A stretch of DNA of 64,000 nt, taken from the NCBI GenBank assembly GCA_016710885.1, contig JADJUC010000001.1:62001-126000 (forward strand). The letters are read 5' to 3'. Under the pieces are notes generated by a model. That model ran no database searches. It saw nothing but the letters and a program-made list of their open reading frames with translations, and was not told the origin of the DNA. The DNA comes from Candidatus Proximibacter danicus (GTDB lineage: Bacteria > Pseudomonadota > Gammaproteobacteria > Burkholderiales > Rhodocyclaceae). This document shows, one piece after another, positions 46,326 to 56,007 of the stretch. Position numbers and translations under genes: made by a program. Numbering within the stretch: the stretch's first letter is position 1; the number at the start of each line of letters is the position of its first letter.

Positions 46326-48878
46326 ATGACATTTCACCGCATTTCCATCTCGACACTGCTCGCGCTGACCTTCGCCCTGTGCGCGGCCCTGCCGGCGACC
46401 GCGCAATCGCCGCTCAGTGCAATTGCCAAGCAGGCCAAGGGAAGCAGCGCGCCCGACACCACCAAGGCGGCGCCGGAATCGGTCGATGAACTGAAAAAGC
46501 GCCTGGCCGACACGCAGCTCGAACTCGCCGCCGTCGATGGCCCGGAGCGGCAGGCCTCAGGCGCGCCCCCCGGAACACCCGAGCCACAATTGCAGTTGCG
46601 CGTCCGCACGCTGCGGCTGATGGCCTTCGCCTATCGGCAGCACATCAATGCGCTGGGCAATATCGTCGAGCTGAAAAAGATTTCGAACGAGGCGGAGGCC
46701 AAGCGTCGTGCCTGGACGGGGCTGCCCGAGAAGCCGCCGTACTCGATCCTGCTGGTTGACAGCTTGCGCGCTGAACTGCAGGCCAATCGGCTGACGCAGC
46801 ACAGTGAAGAAGTCCGGGCCAAACTACTTACCGCGCAGATGGAGAACACCCGGGAAAGCCTGGGCAAGGCCAGTGAACGCCAGCGCCTGATGCAGGAAGC
46901 GCTGGAGGCAGCCAAGCCGTCGGACGTCAGCGCCGCAACCTGGCGGCGCGACCTCGCGGCGCTGGAAGTACGGGCACTCGGCGCTTACGTGGAAGCGCTG
47001 GCAGCTCAGACCCGCGCGGTCGAGGCAGCGGTGATCGAGCATGGCCACGCAGTGGATTTCGTACAACGCAAGATCGCCGAGGTGGAGAAGTCGGTCGTCT
47101 TCAAGGCCGATGATCTGGAGCGTGTCAAAGCCGCTATCGATGAACGCCGCTCGACGACCATCAAGGAAATGGATCGCGCCAGCCGGGAACGTGAGCGGCA
47201 GTCAGACGAACTCGACAAGGCCATGGAGGCCAATGCTGCTGCGGAAAAACAGGTAGTCGAACTGCAGGAGCGCTTGGCCGCCGTACGCAAGGCCATCGCA
47301 ACCCTCGAAGCAGAGGTGGCGAAAGCGGAAAAGCCGGAGGGTTTCCTGCAGAAGGTCAATCCCTTCCGCGGCCGCACGGCCAAGAACGATCTCGATGCGC
47401 GTCGCAAGGAAGCTGCGGAGATTGAGCGGCAACTGGCGGGCGCCCGGGCAGTCGCCAAGACCAGGGAGCGGGAACTGCTCCTGACGGTTGAACGCGGCCG
47501 CAATGCGGTGCAGGCAGTGGATGGTTTGAACGTCGGGCTGGTCACGCTGGACATGCAGCGTTCGTTCTGGGATCTGCGGTTTTCGGCCTCGGATGACCAG
47601 AAGGCGGGAAGGCTGGACCGGCGCAAGAACTTCGAGAGCAGCCGCAAGCTGCTCAATGTGCTCAACCCGGCAATGGATCACCTGCGCACCAAGATGGAGG
47701 TGGTCACCGGGCAGATCGCCGAACAGCAGAACCTGCTCCGGGCAGCCGATACGCCGGCTGAAACCGCGTTCCGGAAATCGATGCTGGAATTGCTCACAGA
47801 ACGTGAACGGTTCTACCTGAGCGCTTTCACCCAGGTAGAGGAGGCCCAGCACCTGCTCAAGCGCTGGGTCGAGGACGAAGAGGTCCGGGTCAAGGACCTG
47901 AGTGCCGGCGAGCGGGTGCAGAACCTGTTCGGCTTCTCGAGCGACTTCATGAAGGCCGCCTGGACCTTCGAGCTCTTTGCGGTCGAGGACAGCATCGTCG
48001 TCGACGGCCGGACAATTACCGGGACGCGCGGCGTAACGGTGGCCAAGGTGGTGCAGGCAATCCTGATCGTGGTGATCGGCTACCTGCTGATCGCCTTGCT
48101 GACCCGGTTCGCCTTTGGCCTGGCCATGCGTCGCGGCAAGATGGAGGAGACCAGCGCCCGCATCGCCCGCAAGTGGATTCTGGCAGTGACGCTGGTGATT
48201 CTGCTGCTGCTGGCGCTGGATGTCGTGAAGATTCCGCTGACCGCCTTCGCCTTCCTCGGTGGTGCCATCGCCATCGGTGCCGGCTTCGGCATGCAGACCC
48301 TGCTGAAGAACCTGATCAGCGGCGTCATGCTGCTGATGGAGCGCCCGTTCAAGCCGCGCGACATCGTCGAGGTCGGTGGCATCCGCGGTGAGGTGACCGA
48401 CATCAACGTGCGCTCCTGCACCATTCGTGACGTGAACGGCATCGAGACGCTGGTGCCGAACAGCACCTTCCTTGAGCAGAACGTGACCAACTGGACGCTT
48501 TCGAGCCGCAAGGTGCGCTACGTCTTGAACATTGGCGTTGGCTACGGTTCGCCGGTGCGCAAGGTGTCCGACCTGCTGCTGGAGGTGGCTGCCCGCCACA
48601 AGCAGGTGCTCGTCGAGCCGGCACCGGAAGTGCTGTTCATGGATTTCGGTGACAACGCGCTGATGTTCGCGCTTTACGTGTGGCTGGAGGTCGGCCCCGG
48701 CCGTCGCGGCGGCAATGTCATTCTGAGCGACCTGCGTTTCATGATCGACGCCAGCTTTGCCGAGCATGGCATCGAAATCCCCTTCCCGCAGCGCAATGTT
48801 CATCTCGACGCGAGCTCACCCGTGCCGGTGCGGGTCATACCGACAGAAGATGCCGCTGAACCCCAGACACGCGGATAA
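46326..48878 (+). CDS. MscS-family mechanosensitive channel with large periplasmic coiled-coil domain
   Basis: From ATG 46326 the product is 850 aa with a Sec signal peptide (TFHRISISTLLALTFALCAALPATAQ region). Residues 50-540 are rich in Arg/Glu/Ala helices (KefA-like periplasmic part). Transmembrane segments near 560-580 and 610-640 precede the pore-lining TM3 (LGGAIAIGAGFGMQTLLKN), the MscS beta domain (PFKPRDIVEVGGIRGEVTDI, NVRSCTIRDVNG) and the C-terminal vestibule. It should release osmolytes under hypo-osmotic shock. An upstream in-frame ATG at 46272 would add 18 non-signal residues. Confidence 0.9.
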   Translation: MTFHRISISTLLALTFALCAALPATAQSPLSAIAKQAKGSSAPDTTKAAPESVDELKKRLADTQLELAAVDGPERQASGAPPGTPEPQLQLRVRTLRLMAFAYRQHINALGNIVELKKISNEAEAKRRAWTGLPEKPPYSILLVDSLRAELQANRLTQHSEEVRAKLLTAQMENTRESLGKASERQRLMQEALEAAKPSDVSAATWRRDLAALEVRALGAYVEALAAQTRAVEAAVIEHGHAVDFVQRKIAEVEKSVVFKADDLERVKAAIDERRSTTIKEMDRASRERERQSDELDKAMEANAAAEKQVVELQERLAAVRKAIATLEAEVAKAEKPEGFLQKVNPFRGRTAKNDLDARRKEAAEIERQLAGARAVAKTRERELLLTVERGRNAVQAVDGLNVGLVTLDMQRSFWDLRFSASDDQKAGRLDRRKNFESSRKLLNVLNPAMDHLRTKMEVVTGQIAEQQNLLRAADTPAETAFRKSMLELLTERERFYLSAFTQVEEAQHLLKRWVEDEEVRVKDLSAGERVQNLFGFSSDFMKAAWTFELFAVEDSIVVDGRTITGTRGVTVAKVVQAILIVVIGYLLIALLTRFAFGLAMRRGKMEETSARIARKWILAVTLVILLLLALDVVKIPLTAFAFLGGAIAIGAGFGMQTLLKNLISGVMLLMERPFKPRDIVEVGGIRGEVTDINVRSCTIRDVNGIETLVPNSTFLEQNVTNWTLSSRKVRYVLNIGVGYGSPVRKVSDLLLEVAARHKQVLVEPAPEVLFMDFGDNALMFALYVWLEVGPGRRGGNVILSDLRFMIDASFAEHGIEIPFPQRNVHLDASSPVPVRVIPTEDAAEPQTRG

Positions 48879-48950
48879 CCAAGACATGCAGAACTCCCTT
48901 GCTCGCAAGCCTTGCCGCAATGACAGCACACTCAACAACGGGCTTAAGCA

Positions 48951-50264
48951 ATGACGCAGCACAACTGGCGGCAAGCCTGGCGCGTCTATCTCGAACCCGC
49001 CAGCCTGCGCATGCTGGCACTCGGTTTTTCGGCCGGGCTGCCACTGTTGCTGGTGTTTGGCACGCTCAGCTTCTGGCTGCGCGAGGCTGGCATTGACCGC
49101 ACCACCATCGGCTACCTGAGCTGGGTCGGGCTGGCCTATGGCTTCAAGTGGGTCTGGGCGCCGCTGGTGGACCGGCTGCCGATTCCCTTCCTGACCCGCG
49201 CCCTCGGCCGCCGGCGCAGCTGGCTGCTGCTCTCGCAATGCACCATCGTTGCGGCACTGACCGGCATGGCGCTGACCGACCCGAAGATCGCGCTGATGCC
49301 CATCGTCTGGTTCGCGCTGGCGGTGGCCTTTGCCTCGGCGACGCAGGATATTTCGCTGGACGCGTACCGCATCGAATCGGCCGACGTTGACCGGCAGGCG
49401 GCGCTGGCCGCTACCTACCAGACCGGCTACCGGCTGGCGATGATCTGGGCCGGCGCCGGCGTGCTCTGGCTGGCGGCACGCGCCGAAGTGCTGCCGGTAT
49501 CGGGGGCCACGGCCTACCAGCACGCTGCCTGGCAAACCGCCTACCTGGTCATGGCCGCCTCGATGCTGGTCGGCATCGTTACCGTGCTGTTTTCCCCGGA
49601 ACCTGCCCGCCGCGAATTGCCACCGGCGAGGAACGCGGCTGAATGGCTGCGGAGTGCGCTAGTCGAGCCCTTTGCCGAGTTTCTCCGCCGCTACCGCTGG
49701 CAAGCAGCGCTGATCCTGGCACTGATCGCGGTCTATCGCATCAGCGATGTGGTCATGGGCATCATGGCCAACCCGTTCTACGTGGATATGGGCTTCACCA
49801 AGGACGAAGTCGCCGCCGTGACCAAGATTTACGGCGTCATCATGACCCTGGTTGGGGCTTTCATCGGCGGCGTGCTGTCGATGCGTTTCGGGGTCATGCG
49901 CATCCTCATGCTGGGCGCCATCCTCAGTGCCGCCAGCAACCTGCTCTTCGCCTGGCTGGCCGGCCATGGCCATGATGTGACAGCACTGATCTTCGTCGTC
50001 TCAGCCGACAACCTGGCCAGCGGCATCGCCTCGGCGGCCTTTGTCGCTTACCTGTCCTCGCTGACCAATGTGAACTACTCGGCTACGCAGTACGCCATGT
50101 TCAGCTCCATGATGCTGCTGCTGCCGAAGACCATCGCCGGCTTCTCCGGGGCCTATGTCGACTCGTTCGGCTATGGCCACTTCTTCACCGCCACGGCTCT
50201 GCTCGGCGCACCAGTGCTGCTGCTGGTCTGGCTGGCCTCGCGGGTGAAGCGGCAGGAGTTCTAG
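48951..50264 (+). CDS. AmpG-family muropeptide permease
   Basis: The 437-aa MFS protein carries the AmpG signature near the N-terminus, LALGFSAGLPLLLVFGTLSFWLREAG, and SATQDISLDAYRIE (about residues 125-138). About 12-14 hydrophobic segments are present. AmpG imports anhydro-muropeptides for cell-wall recycling. No ampD or beta-lactamase gene is adjacent. It converges on the following lipoprotein gene with an 11-bp gap. Confidence 0.88.
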   Translation: MTQHNWRQAWRVYLEPASLRMLALGFSAGLPLLLVFGTLSFWLREAGIDRTTIGYLSWVGLAYGFKWVWAPLVDRLPIPFLTRALGRRRSWLLLSQCTIVAALTGMALTDPKIALMPIVWFALAVAFASATQDISLDAYRIESADVDRQAALAATYQTGYRLAMIWAGAGVLWLAARAEVLPVSGATAYQHAAWQTAYLVMAASMLVGIVTVLFSPEPARRELPPARNAAEWLRSALVEPFAEFLRRYRWQAALILALIAVYRISDVVMGIMANPFYVDMGFTKDEVAAVTKIYGVIMTLVGAFIGGVLSMRFGVMRILMLGAILSAASNLLFAWLAGHGHDVTALIFVVSADNLASGIASAAFVAYLSSLTNVNYSATQYAMFSSMMLLLPKTIAGFSGAYVDSFGYGHFFTATALLGAPVLLLVWLASRVKRQEF

Positions 50265-50275
50265 CTGCAAAGGAT

Positions 50276-51070
50276 TTACGCGCCGCGCTCCCGGCTGCTG
50301 TCGCGGCCGGCATTGCGCCCATCTTCCCGACTACGCTCGTTCCCTCTTTCCGGGCGTGCTTCACGCTCCCGCCCGGGACGACTTTCACTTCCGTTTCGAG
50401 CAGGTTCGCGTGCCGAATCGCGAGACATTTCGCGGCGCTCATTGCGTACCGGAGCCTCCGCCCGGGGCTGACGCTCTGAAACATCCGGGCGCGACACGTC
50501 GTTGCGCGGCGACAGCCTGGCTTCCGGCGCTGCCGGCGGGCGAACACTGCGCTCCGGTTGCGAGCGCACCTCGTGCCCGCCACGGGCAGCGTCGTTGCGC
50601 TCGAAGCGCGGTGCCGGCGCTGACCACTGGTGATCGTCGCGGCGTCCATCGCGGTCGTTGTGCATTGAACGGTCGTTGTGCGTGCTGCGCTCGGGCTGCC
50701 TGACGACAACCGTATTCCGCTGTACGTTTCCGCCGCGCTCCCAGTGGCCGCCCTGCTGGCGCCAATGGTCGCCATTTTTCTCCCAACGATGCGGCACCCA
50801 GTGGTGGCCGCTGCGCGGAGCATCCCAACGCCCTGGCACCCAGGCATAGCGTGCACCGCCCCAGTTCCAGTAGCCGGAAATCCAGACGTGGCCAATAACA
50901 GGCGGATGGCCGACATGTTCGACATACGGCGGGGGCGGTGCAACACGGACAGGTTCGTAATATTCATGCCGTTCGACGTAACGTGGCCCCGCCGACGGCG
51001 ATACCGCACAACCGGCCAGCAGGGCCGCCACGGAAATCACGCCTGCAGTCAGCAATCGTCCTGTTTTCAT
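50276..51070 (-). CDS. YXWGXW-repeat lipoprotein with Arg-rich disordered tail
   Basis: From ATG 51070 the 264-aa product has a lipoprotein signal with lipobox LLAGC (ISVAALLAGCAVS) and a short N-terminal Pro/Tyr region. It then has a repeated Trp/Tyr motif (ISGYWNWGGARYAWVPGRW, HHWVPHRWEKNG, HWRQQGGHW) of the YXWGXW type. Residues 130-264 are Arg/Glu/Pro/Ser-rich and probably unstructured. Function unknown; such proteins are surface or periplasmic. The longer reading starts at 51136 and lacks a signal peptide. Confidence 0.85.
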   Translation of the reverse strand: MKTGRLLTAGVISVAALLAGCAVSPSAGPRYVERHEYYEPVRVAPPPPYVEHVGHPPVIGHVWISGYWNWGGARYAWVPGRWDAPRSGHHWVPHRWEKNGDHWRQQGGHWERGGNVQRNTVVVRQPERSTHNDRSMHNDRDGRRDDHQWSAPAPRFERNDAARGGHEVRSQPERSVRPPAAPEARLSPRNDVSRPDVSERQPRAEAPVRNERREMSRDSAREPARNGSESRPGREREARPERGNERSREDGRNAGRDSSRERGA

Positions 51071-51290
51071 GTCTGTTCTCCTTTGCCTCCAGGCCGGGAA
51101 AAACCATTCTTCCTGGCGGAGGGATAGCGCAAACAACGCGCCATGGCCGGCTTTTGGCTACCGCTGGCAGGTACCGTTCTGTCGCCAGATGTAAGCGACT
51201 GTTTCCGCCCTGCAGCAGTGGGCTGCGGAACTGACAAAGGCCTGACGATGCCCTATGCTCTGCGCTCCTTCCAGCAAGACCTCTCCAGCC

Positions 51291-52208
51291 ATGCCGCACA
51301 CTCGCCCAGCCGACCGCAACCCGAACCGCCGCTTGCGCATCATCGGCGCCGCCAGCGGCATCGGCGCGCAGGACCACAACTGCGAACACGGCCCGACAGC
51401 CTTCCACCGCTCGCAGGCCTGGCACGAACTCGAGCATCACCCGGCCATCGACTGGGGAGAAACGCTCTACGCGCCGGACCGGCCGGGGCAGACGCCGGTC
51501 GAGCGCATTGCCAACCTGTGCCAGCGACTCGCCGATGCCGTCGCCACCACGCACGCCACCGGCGAGTTTCCTCTGGTCATCGGCGGCGACCACTCGGTGG
51601 CCATCGGCACCTGGAGCGGCATGGCGCGAACCGTGGGCGCACCGATCGGACTGCTTTGGGTGGATGCCCACCTCGACAGCCACACACCGGAAACCAGCTA
51701 TTCCGGCGCCATCCACGGCATGCCGCTGGCCTGCCTGTTCGGGCGCGGCGACAAGCGCCTGCTCGGTTTTGGCCTGCCGGGCATGCAGCTATTGCCGGCA
51801 CATACCGTGGTGCTCGGCCCGCGCAGCTACGAAGCCGAGGAAGCCGAATTCCTCGAGCGGCTGGGTGTCCGCGTCATCGGCGCCGAAGCGATCGCGCAGC
51901 GTGGCTTCAAGACCTGCTTTGACGAAGCGCTGGCGATTGTCTCTGGGGCCCCCGGCGGATTTGGCGTCACTCTCGATCTCGACGCCTTCGACCCGCGCGT
52001 TGCCCCCGGCGTCGGCAGCCCGGAACCGGACGGGCTGGCGGTGCGCGAAGTCGCGGCCGGCCTGCGTCGCCTGGCGGCACTACCGGGCCTGTTGGGCCTC
52101 GAAATTGTCGAGTACAACCCGGATCGGGATCGTGGCGGCGTCACTGCCGAGTTGATCACCGACCTGATCGAGGCTGTCCTGCCGGTGGGAAAACGGCGGA
52201 CGGATTGA
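51291..52208 (+). CDS. Arginase/agmatinase-family ureohydrolase
   Basis: From ATG 51291 the 305-aa protein has the metal-binding motifs of ureohydrolases: GGDHSVAIGT (about 92-101), WVDAHLDSHTPE and DLDAFDPRVAPG. The order and length fit arginase (arginine to ornithine and urea) better than formiminoglutamase, but the substrate is not proven. The start is uncertain because no Shine-Dalgarno is obvious near 51291 and an earlier in-frame ATG exists at 51255. It flanks the restriction operon on the left. Confidence 0.85.
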   Translation: MPHTRPADRNPNRRLRIIGAASGIGAQDHNCEHGPTAFHRSQAWHELEHHPAIDWGETLYAPDRPGQTPVERIANLCQRLADAVATTHATGEFPLVIGGDHSVAIGTWSGMARTVGAPIGLLWVDAHLDSHTPETSYSGAIHGMPLACLFGRGDKRLLGFGLPGMQLLPAHTVVLGPRSYEAEEAEFLERLGVRVIGAEAIAQRGFKTCFDEALAIVSGAPGGFGVTLDLDAFDPRVAPGVGSPEPDGLAVREVAAGLRRLAALPGLLGLEIVEYNPDRDRGGVTAELITDLIEAVLPVGKRRTD

Positions 52209-52417
52209 TGCTCGCGCCTCTTGCTCGGAACGGCATTGACGGCAAATATCACCTGACTGAACTCAAGCACGCTGGTAAGCTGCGTCGCAGCGGTTCCAGC
52301 AATGGTGGCCATTTGGATGTCATCAGATAATAGAAAAACATCCGCCACGTTAAAACTACAGATAACTCAGCCACTAGCTTGTTTTAGACAACAGCGAATC
52401 GAGATATACAAAGGAAA

Positions 52418-52432
52418 ATGCGTCACCAATGA
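52418..52432 (+). CDS. Four-codon leader ORF (MRHQ) coupled to hsdM
   Basis: AAAGGAAA immediately precedes ATGCGTCACCAATGA, a four-codon reading whose TGA overlaps the hsdM ATG (ATGA). The hsdM start itself has no closer ribosome site, so ribosomes may enter through this mini-ORF. It may also be chance. The rest of the 52209-52417 spacer is AT-rich and shows no gene. Confidence 0.35.
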   Translation: MRHQ

Positions 52433-54005
52433 ACCAAGACCTGCAAAAAACCCTATGGGCCACCGCTGATAAGCTGCGTTCCAATATGGATGCAGCGGAA
52501 TACAAGCACGTCGTGCTCGGCCTCATCTTCCTGAAATACATCTCCGACGCCTTTGGCGAGCGGAAAGAAGAGTTGAGGGCCGCGTTTTCCGACACGGAGC
52601 ACGAGCTTTTATCTCGGCGAATCGAAGCAGCCAGATTCCCGCCCTGCTGGAAGACCGCGATTACTACACCATGGCGAATGTTTTCTGGGTGCCCGAGTCG
52701 GCCCGCTGGGAGGCGATTCGCAATCAGGCCAAGCAACCCGACATCGGCAAGCGGATTGACGATGCCCTCATCGCCATCGAGCAGGACAATCCCCGCCTGA
52801 AAGGCATCCTAGACAAGCGTTTCGCCCGCACCCAGCTCGAAGACGGCAAGCTCGGCGAGCTTATCGACCTCGTGTCGAGCATCGGTTTCGGCGGCAAGGA
52901 CAAGGCCAAGGATGTTCTCGGCCAGGTCTATGAATACTTCCTCGGCCAGTTCGCTAGTGCCGAAGGCAAGAAGGGCGGCCAGTTCTACACGCCCGCATCC
53001 GTGGTCAAGGTGTTGGTCGAGGTGTTGTCGCCGCACAAGGGCAAGGTCTATGACCCGTGTTGCGGTTCGGGCGGCATGTTCGTCCAGTCGGAAAAGTTCG
53101 TCGAGTCGCACGGCGGCAAGTTCGGCGACCTGTCCATCTACGGGCAGGAAGCCAATCCGACGACATGGCGGCTGGTGGCGATGAACCTCGCCATTCGCGG
53201 CATGGACTTCAATCTCGGCAAGGAACCCGCCGACACCTTCCACCGCGACCAGCATCCCGACCTGCGGGCCGATTACGTTCTCGCCAATCCGCCGTTCAAC
53301 ATCTCGGACTGGGGCGGCGAAAAGCTCGCCTCCGACCCTCGCTGGGTCTATGGCACGCCACCAGCGGGCAACGCCAACTATGGCTGGCTGCAACACATCC
53401 TCTGGCACCTGAAACCGACGGGCACGGCGGGCGTGGTGCTCGCCAATGGCTCGATGTCCTCGAATACCAATAACGAGGGAGCCATCCGCAAGGCCATGGT
53501 TGAGGGCGACGTGGTGGAAGTCATGGTATCGCTGCCGCCGCAACTCTTCTTCAACACGCAGATTCCCGCCTGCCTGTGGTTCCTCGCCAAGGACAAGACC
53601 AAGAACGGGCGGAGTCGCAAGGGCGAGTTCCTGTTCATTGATGCCCGCAAGCTGGGTCGCATGGAAACCCGCGTCAATCGGATTTTTGACGATGCGGACA
53701 TCGACAAAATCGCCCGCGCCGTGCATGCGTGGCGGCAGGATGGCGAAACGGAGGCAATCTACGCCGACGAGCCAGGGTTCTGCCGTTCGGTGAAGCTCGA
53801 CGAGATTCGCGAGCATGGCTACGTGCTCACGGCGGGCCGCTATGTAGGCACCGAAGAGGTTGAGGATGATGACGAGGCGTTTGCCGAGAAAATGGCGACG
53901 CTGACCACCAAGCTCGCCGACCAAATGAAGAAGGGCCAGGCACTCGACGGGCTTATCGGCGAAAAACTTGCCAAACTGGGGTATCCATTGGATTTTGAAA
54001 AATGA
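52429..54005 (+). CDS. hsdM: Type I restriction-modification methyltransferase subunit HsdM (two one-base insertions)
   Basis: HsdM is the N6-adenine methyltransferase subunit. The N-terminal helical domain is MNQDLQKTLWATADKLRSNM through LIFLKYISDAFGERK. Core motifs are YDPCCGSGGMFVQSE (SAM-binding motif I), NPPFNISDWGG (motif IV NPPF) and the QFYTPASVV segment. The frame is broken by an extra T in a T4 run at 52607-52610 and another near 52637, between EDRDYYT-type residues. Removing both gives 524 aa. The stop overlaps the hepT start by 4 nt. HsdM pairs with HsdS for methylation and with HsdR for restriction. Confidence 0.92.
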
Positions 54006-54445
54006 CTGAGAAATTGGACCTTACATCACTTCGCGGTGCCATCGCAGCCTTGGGGGATGGCATTAGTGTCGTCAGCGACAGCGATTGGTTTTATGCCCAA
54101 AACGATGCCGTGCAAAGAACACTAATTGCAGGCGTTATTCAGAACTTTGAAATGGTTTATGAGGTCAGCGTAAAAGCCATAAGACGGCAGATTGAACACG
54201 AGGCTGCCAGTCCGGCCGAAACCGACCAAGATAATTTTCGCGATGTGCTACGAACTGCAGCTGAAAAGGGGCTGATCGCGGACGTTGAAGCCTGGTTCCG
54301 CTATCGCAAAATGCGAAATATTACGGCGCATACCTACGATCAGGAAAAGGCGCAGTTTGTCTATAACGGCACACTGGAATTTCTTGGCGATGCGCGGGCC
54401 TTGCTCAATCGACTGGAACTCAGGAATGCCAGCCCCGCTGCTTGA
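54002..54445 (+). CDS. hepT: HepT-like HEPN RNase toxin nested in the restriction operon
   Basis: The 147-aa alpha-helical HEPN protein has the catalytic R-x4-H-x-Y motif RNITAHTY at residues 105-112 (R105, H110, Y112). HepT toxins cleave RNA and are silenced when MntA tri-AMPylates the tyrosine. The N-terminal part looks like HI0074-type nucleotidyltransferase-binding proteins. It begins inside the hsdM stop (ATGA) and overlaps mntA by 20 nt, so the pair is embedded in the operon. Confidence 0.85.
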   Translation: MTEKLDLTSLRGAIAALGDGISVVSDSDWFYAQNDAVQRTLIAGVIQNFEMVYEVSVKAIRRQIEHEAASPAETDQDNFRDVLRTAAEKGLIADVEAWFRYRKMRNITAHTYDQEKAQFVYNGTLEFLGDARALLNRLELRNASPAA

Positions 54446-54740
54446 TATCCGCCCGGATCACCTGAAGATCGTTTACGGCATTCTGCAAGCGCATATACCG
54501 CAGCATGAGGTCTGGGCGTTCGGCTCGCGCGCCAAATGGACGGCGAAGGAGTATTCCGATCTCGATCTTTGTATTGTTTCCGACCACGCATTGAGTTTTT
54601 CACTGCTCGGCGCACTAGCGGACGATTTTTCTGAATCCGACTTGCCCTACAAGGTGGATATTGTCGATTGGGCAACGACCGGAGAAAGCTTTCGCAAAAT
54701 CATTGAGCGGGACAAGGTGGTGGTTCAGAAAGGCGGGAAG
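54426..54740 (+). CDS. mntA: MntA-like minimal nucleotidyltransferase antitoxin (reads on into hsdS)
   Basis: From ATG 54426 the product carries the pol-beta minimal NTase signature GSx10DxD as G33-S34...D45-x-D47, a third acidic residue D78 in YKVDIVDW, and ends naturally near residue 105 (IERDKVVVQKGGK). In HepT-MntA systems this enzyme transfers AMP to the HEPN toxin and neutralises it. No stop codon follows in frame: the reading continues into the HsdS N-terminus. Either this is a natural fusion or a small indel removed the stop. The end coordinate is therefore an estimate. Confidence 0.82.
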
Positions 54741-56007
54741 TGTGCCGTCTCGCCAGCGCCGACTTTACGGAAGCAGGGAATAGTAACTAGATTGCTAGAG
54801 AATTGTCTCGATGCTTTGATCGACTACCGAGGGAAAACTCCTGAGAAGACCGCTGCTGGAATTCCGCTGATAACTGCCAAGATTATCAAAGGAGGCCGGA
54901 TCGAAACGCCAACTGAGTTCATTGCTCTCGAAAACTACGATTTATGGATGCACCGGGGTATGCCAAGAGCCGGCGATGTCGTTCTTACCGTTGAGGCGCC
55001 GCTGGGCGAAGTTGCCCAACTTGGCCCGGAGAAAGTTCGCACTTGCGCAGCGTGTGGTGACATTGAGAGGCAAGGATGGGGTTTTGGATAACGGCTACCT
55101 GCTCTACTTGTTGCAAACAGACGAAATGCAGTCGCGGCTCAAGGCGCGAGCGACTGGAACGACGGTGCTTGGAATTAAGCAAAGCGAACTTCGCAAAGTG
55201 CTGTTGGATTTGCCACCTATTGATATTCAAGTCGAGGCAGTGGCAACGCTAAAAGTTCTCGACGAACGCATCACCCTCCTGCGCGAAACCAACGCAACCC
55301 TAGAGGGCATCGCCCAAGCGCTTTTCAAGTCGTGGTTCGTTGATTTCGATCCTGTCCGCGCCAAGCAGGCAGGCTGCACCTCGGAAAGCATGGACGAAGC
55401 CACCGCTGCGCTGTTTCCCGATAGCTTCGAGGAATCAGAGTTGGGGTTGGTGCCGAAGGGGTGGGGTCCGCAGCGATTGGAGTCGTTCATTGAGTTGGCC
55501 TATGGCAAGGCGCTGAAGGCAACTGACCGCCTCTCTGGTGACATCCCCGTTTATGGTTCCGGCGGAGTAACGGGTTTTCACAACAAAAGCCTTGTCGATG
55601 GCCCATCTGTCATTGTTGGCCGGCAGGGGACCGTCGGCAGCCTGTATTGGGAAGACCCCCCATTTTTTCCGATCGACACCGTGTTCTATGTCAGATCTTC
55701 GGTTCCGATGACGTATTGCTACTACCTGCTTCAAACGCTCGGTCTCTCCGACATGAATACCGATGCTGCAGTGCCGGGGCTAAACAGAAACAATGTCTAT
55801 CGGCTTCTCGTCTCGCTGCCAGCATTCGTGCTTCTAGAAGCTTTCGATGAAGTTGTAAATGTATTCAGGAATCGCATTTTCAAAAACAATCAGCAAGCCC
55901 AAACCCTCGCCACCCTCCGCGACACCCTGCTGCCCCGCCTGATCTCCGGTCTGTTGCGAGTACCGGACGTGGATAACCGCTGCTCACGTGAGGAAATATC
56001 ATCATGA
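54741..56007 (+). CDS. hsdS: Type I restriction-modification specificity subunit HsdS (one-base frameshift)
   Basis: HsdS contains two target-recognition domains separated by conserved helices and sets the DNA target. Visible: TRD1 with DYRGKTPEKTAAGIPLITAK, the central conserved helix (LDERITLLRETNATLEGIA) with ALFKSWFVDFDPV, TRD2 with ...DIPVYGSGGVTGFHNKS, and the C-terminal repeat (AQTLATLRDTLLPRLISG). The frame shifts at about 55033: an extra G after GPEK separates FALAQRVVTLRGKDG. No ATG is present before the first conserved segment, so the start is unresolved. It overlaps the ATPase start by 4 nt. Confidence 0.88.

Noticed and set aside
47202..48803. 533-codon minus-strand frame in the MscS-family gene
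   Set aside because: His/Gln-rich composition is typical of complementary codons of Ala/Leu-rich genes; no motif and no promoter.
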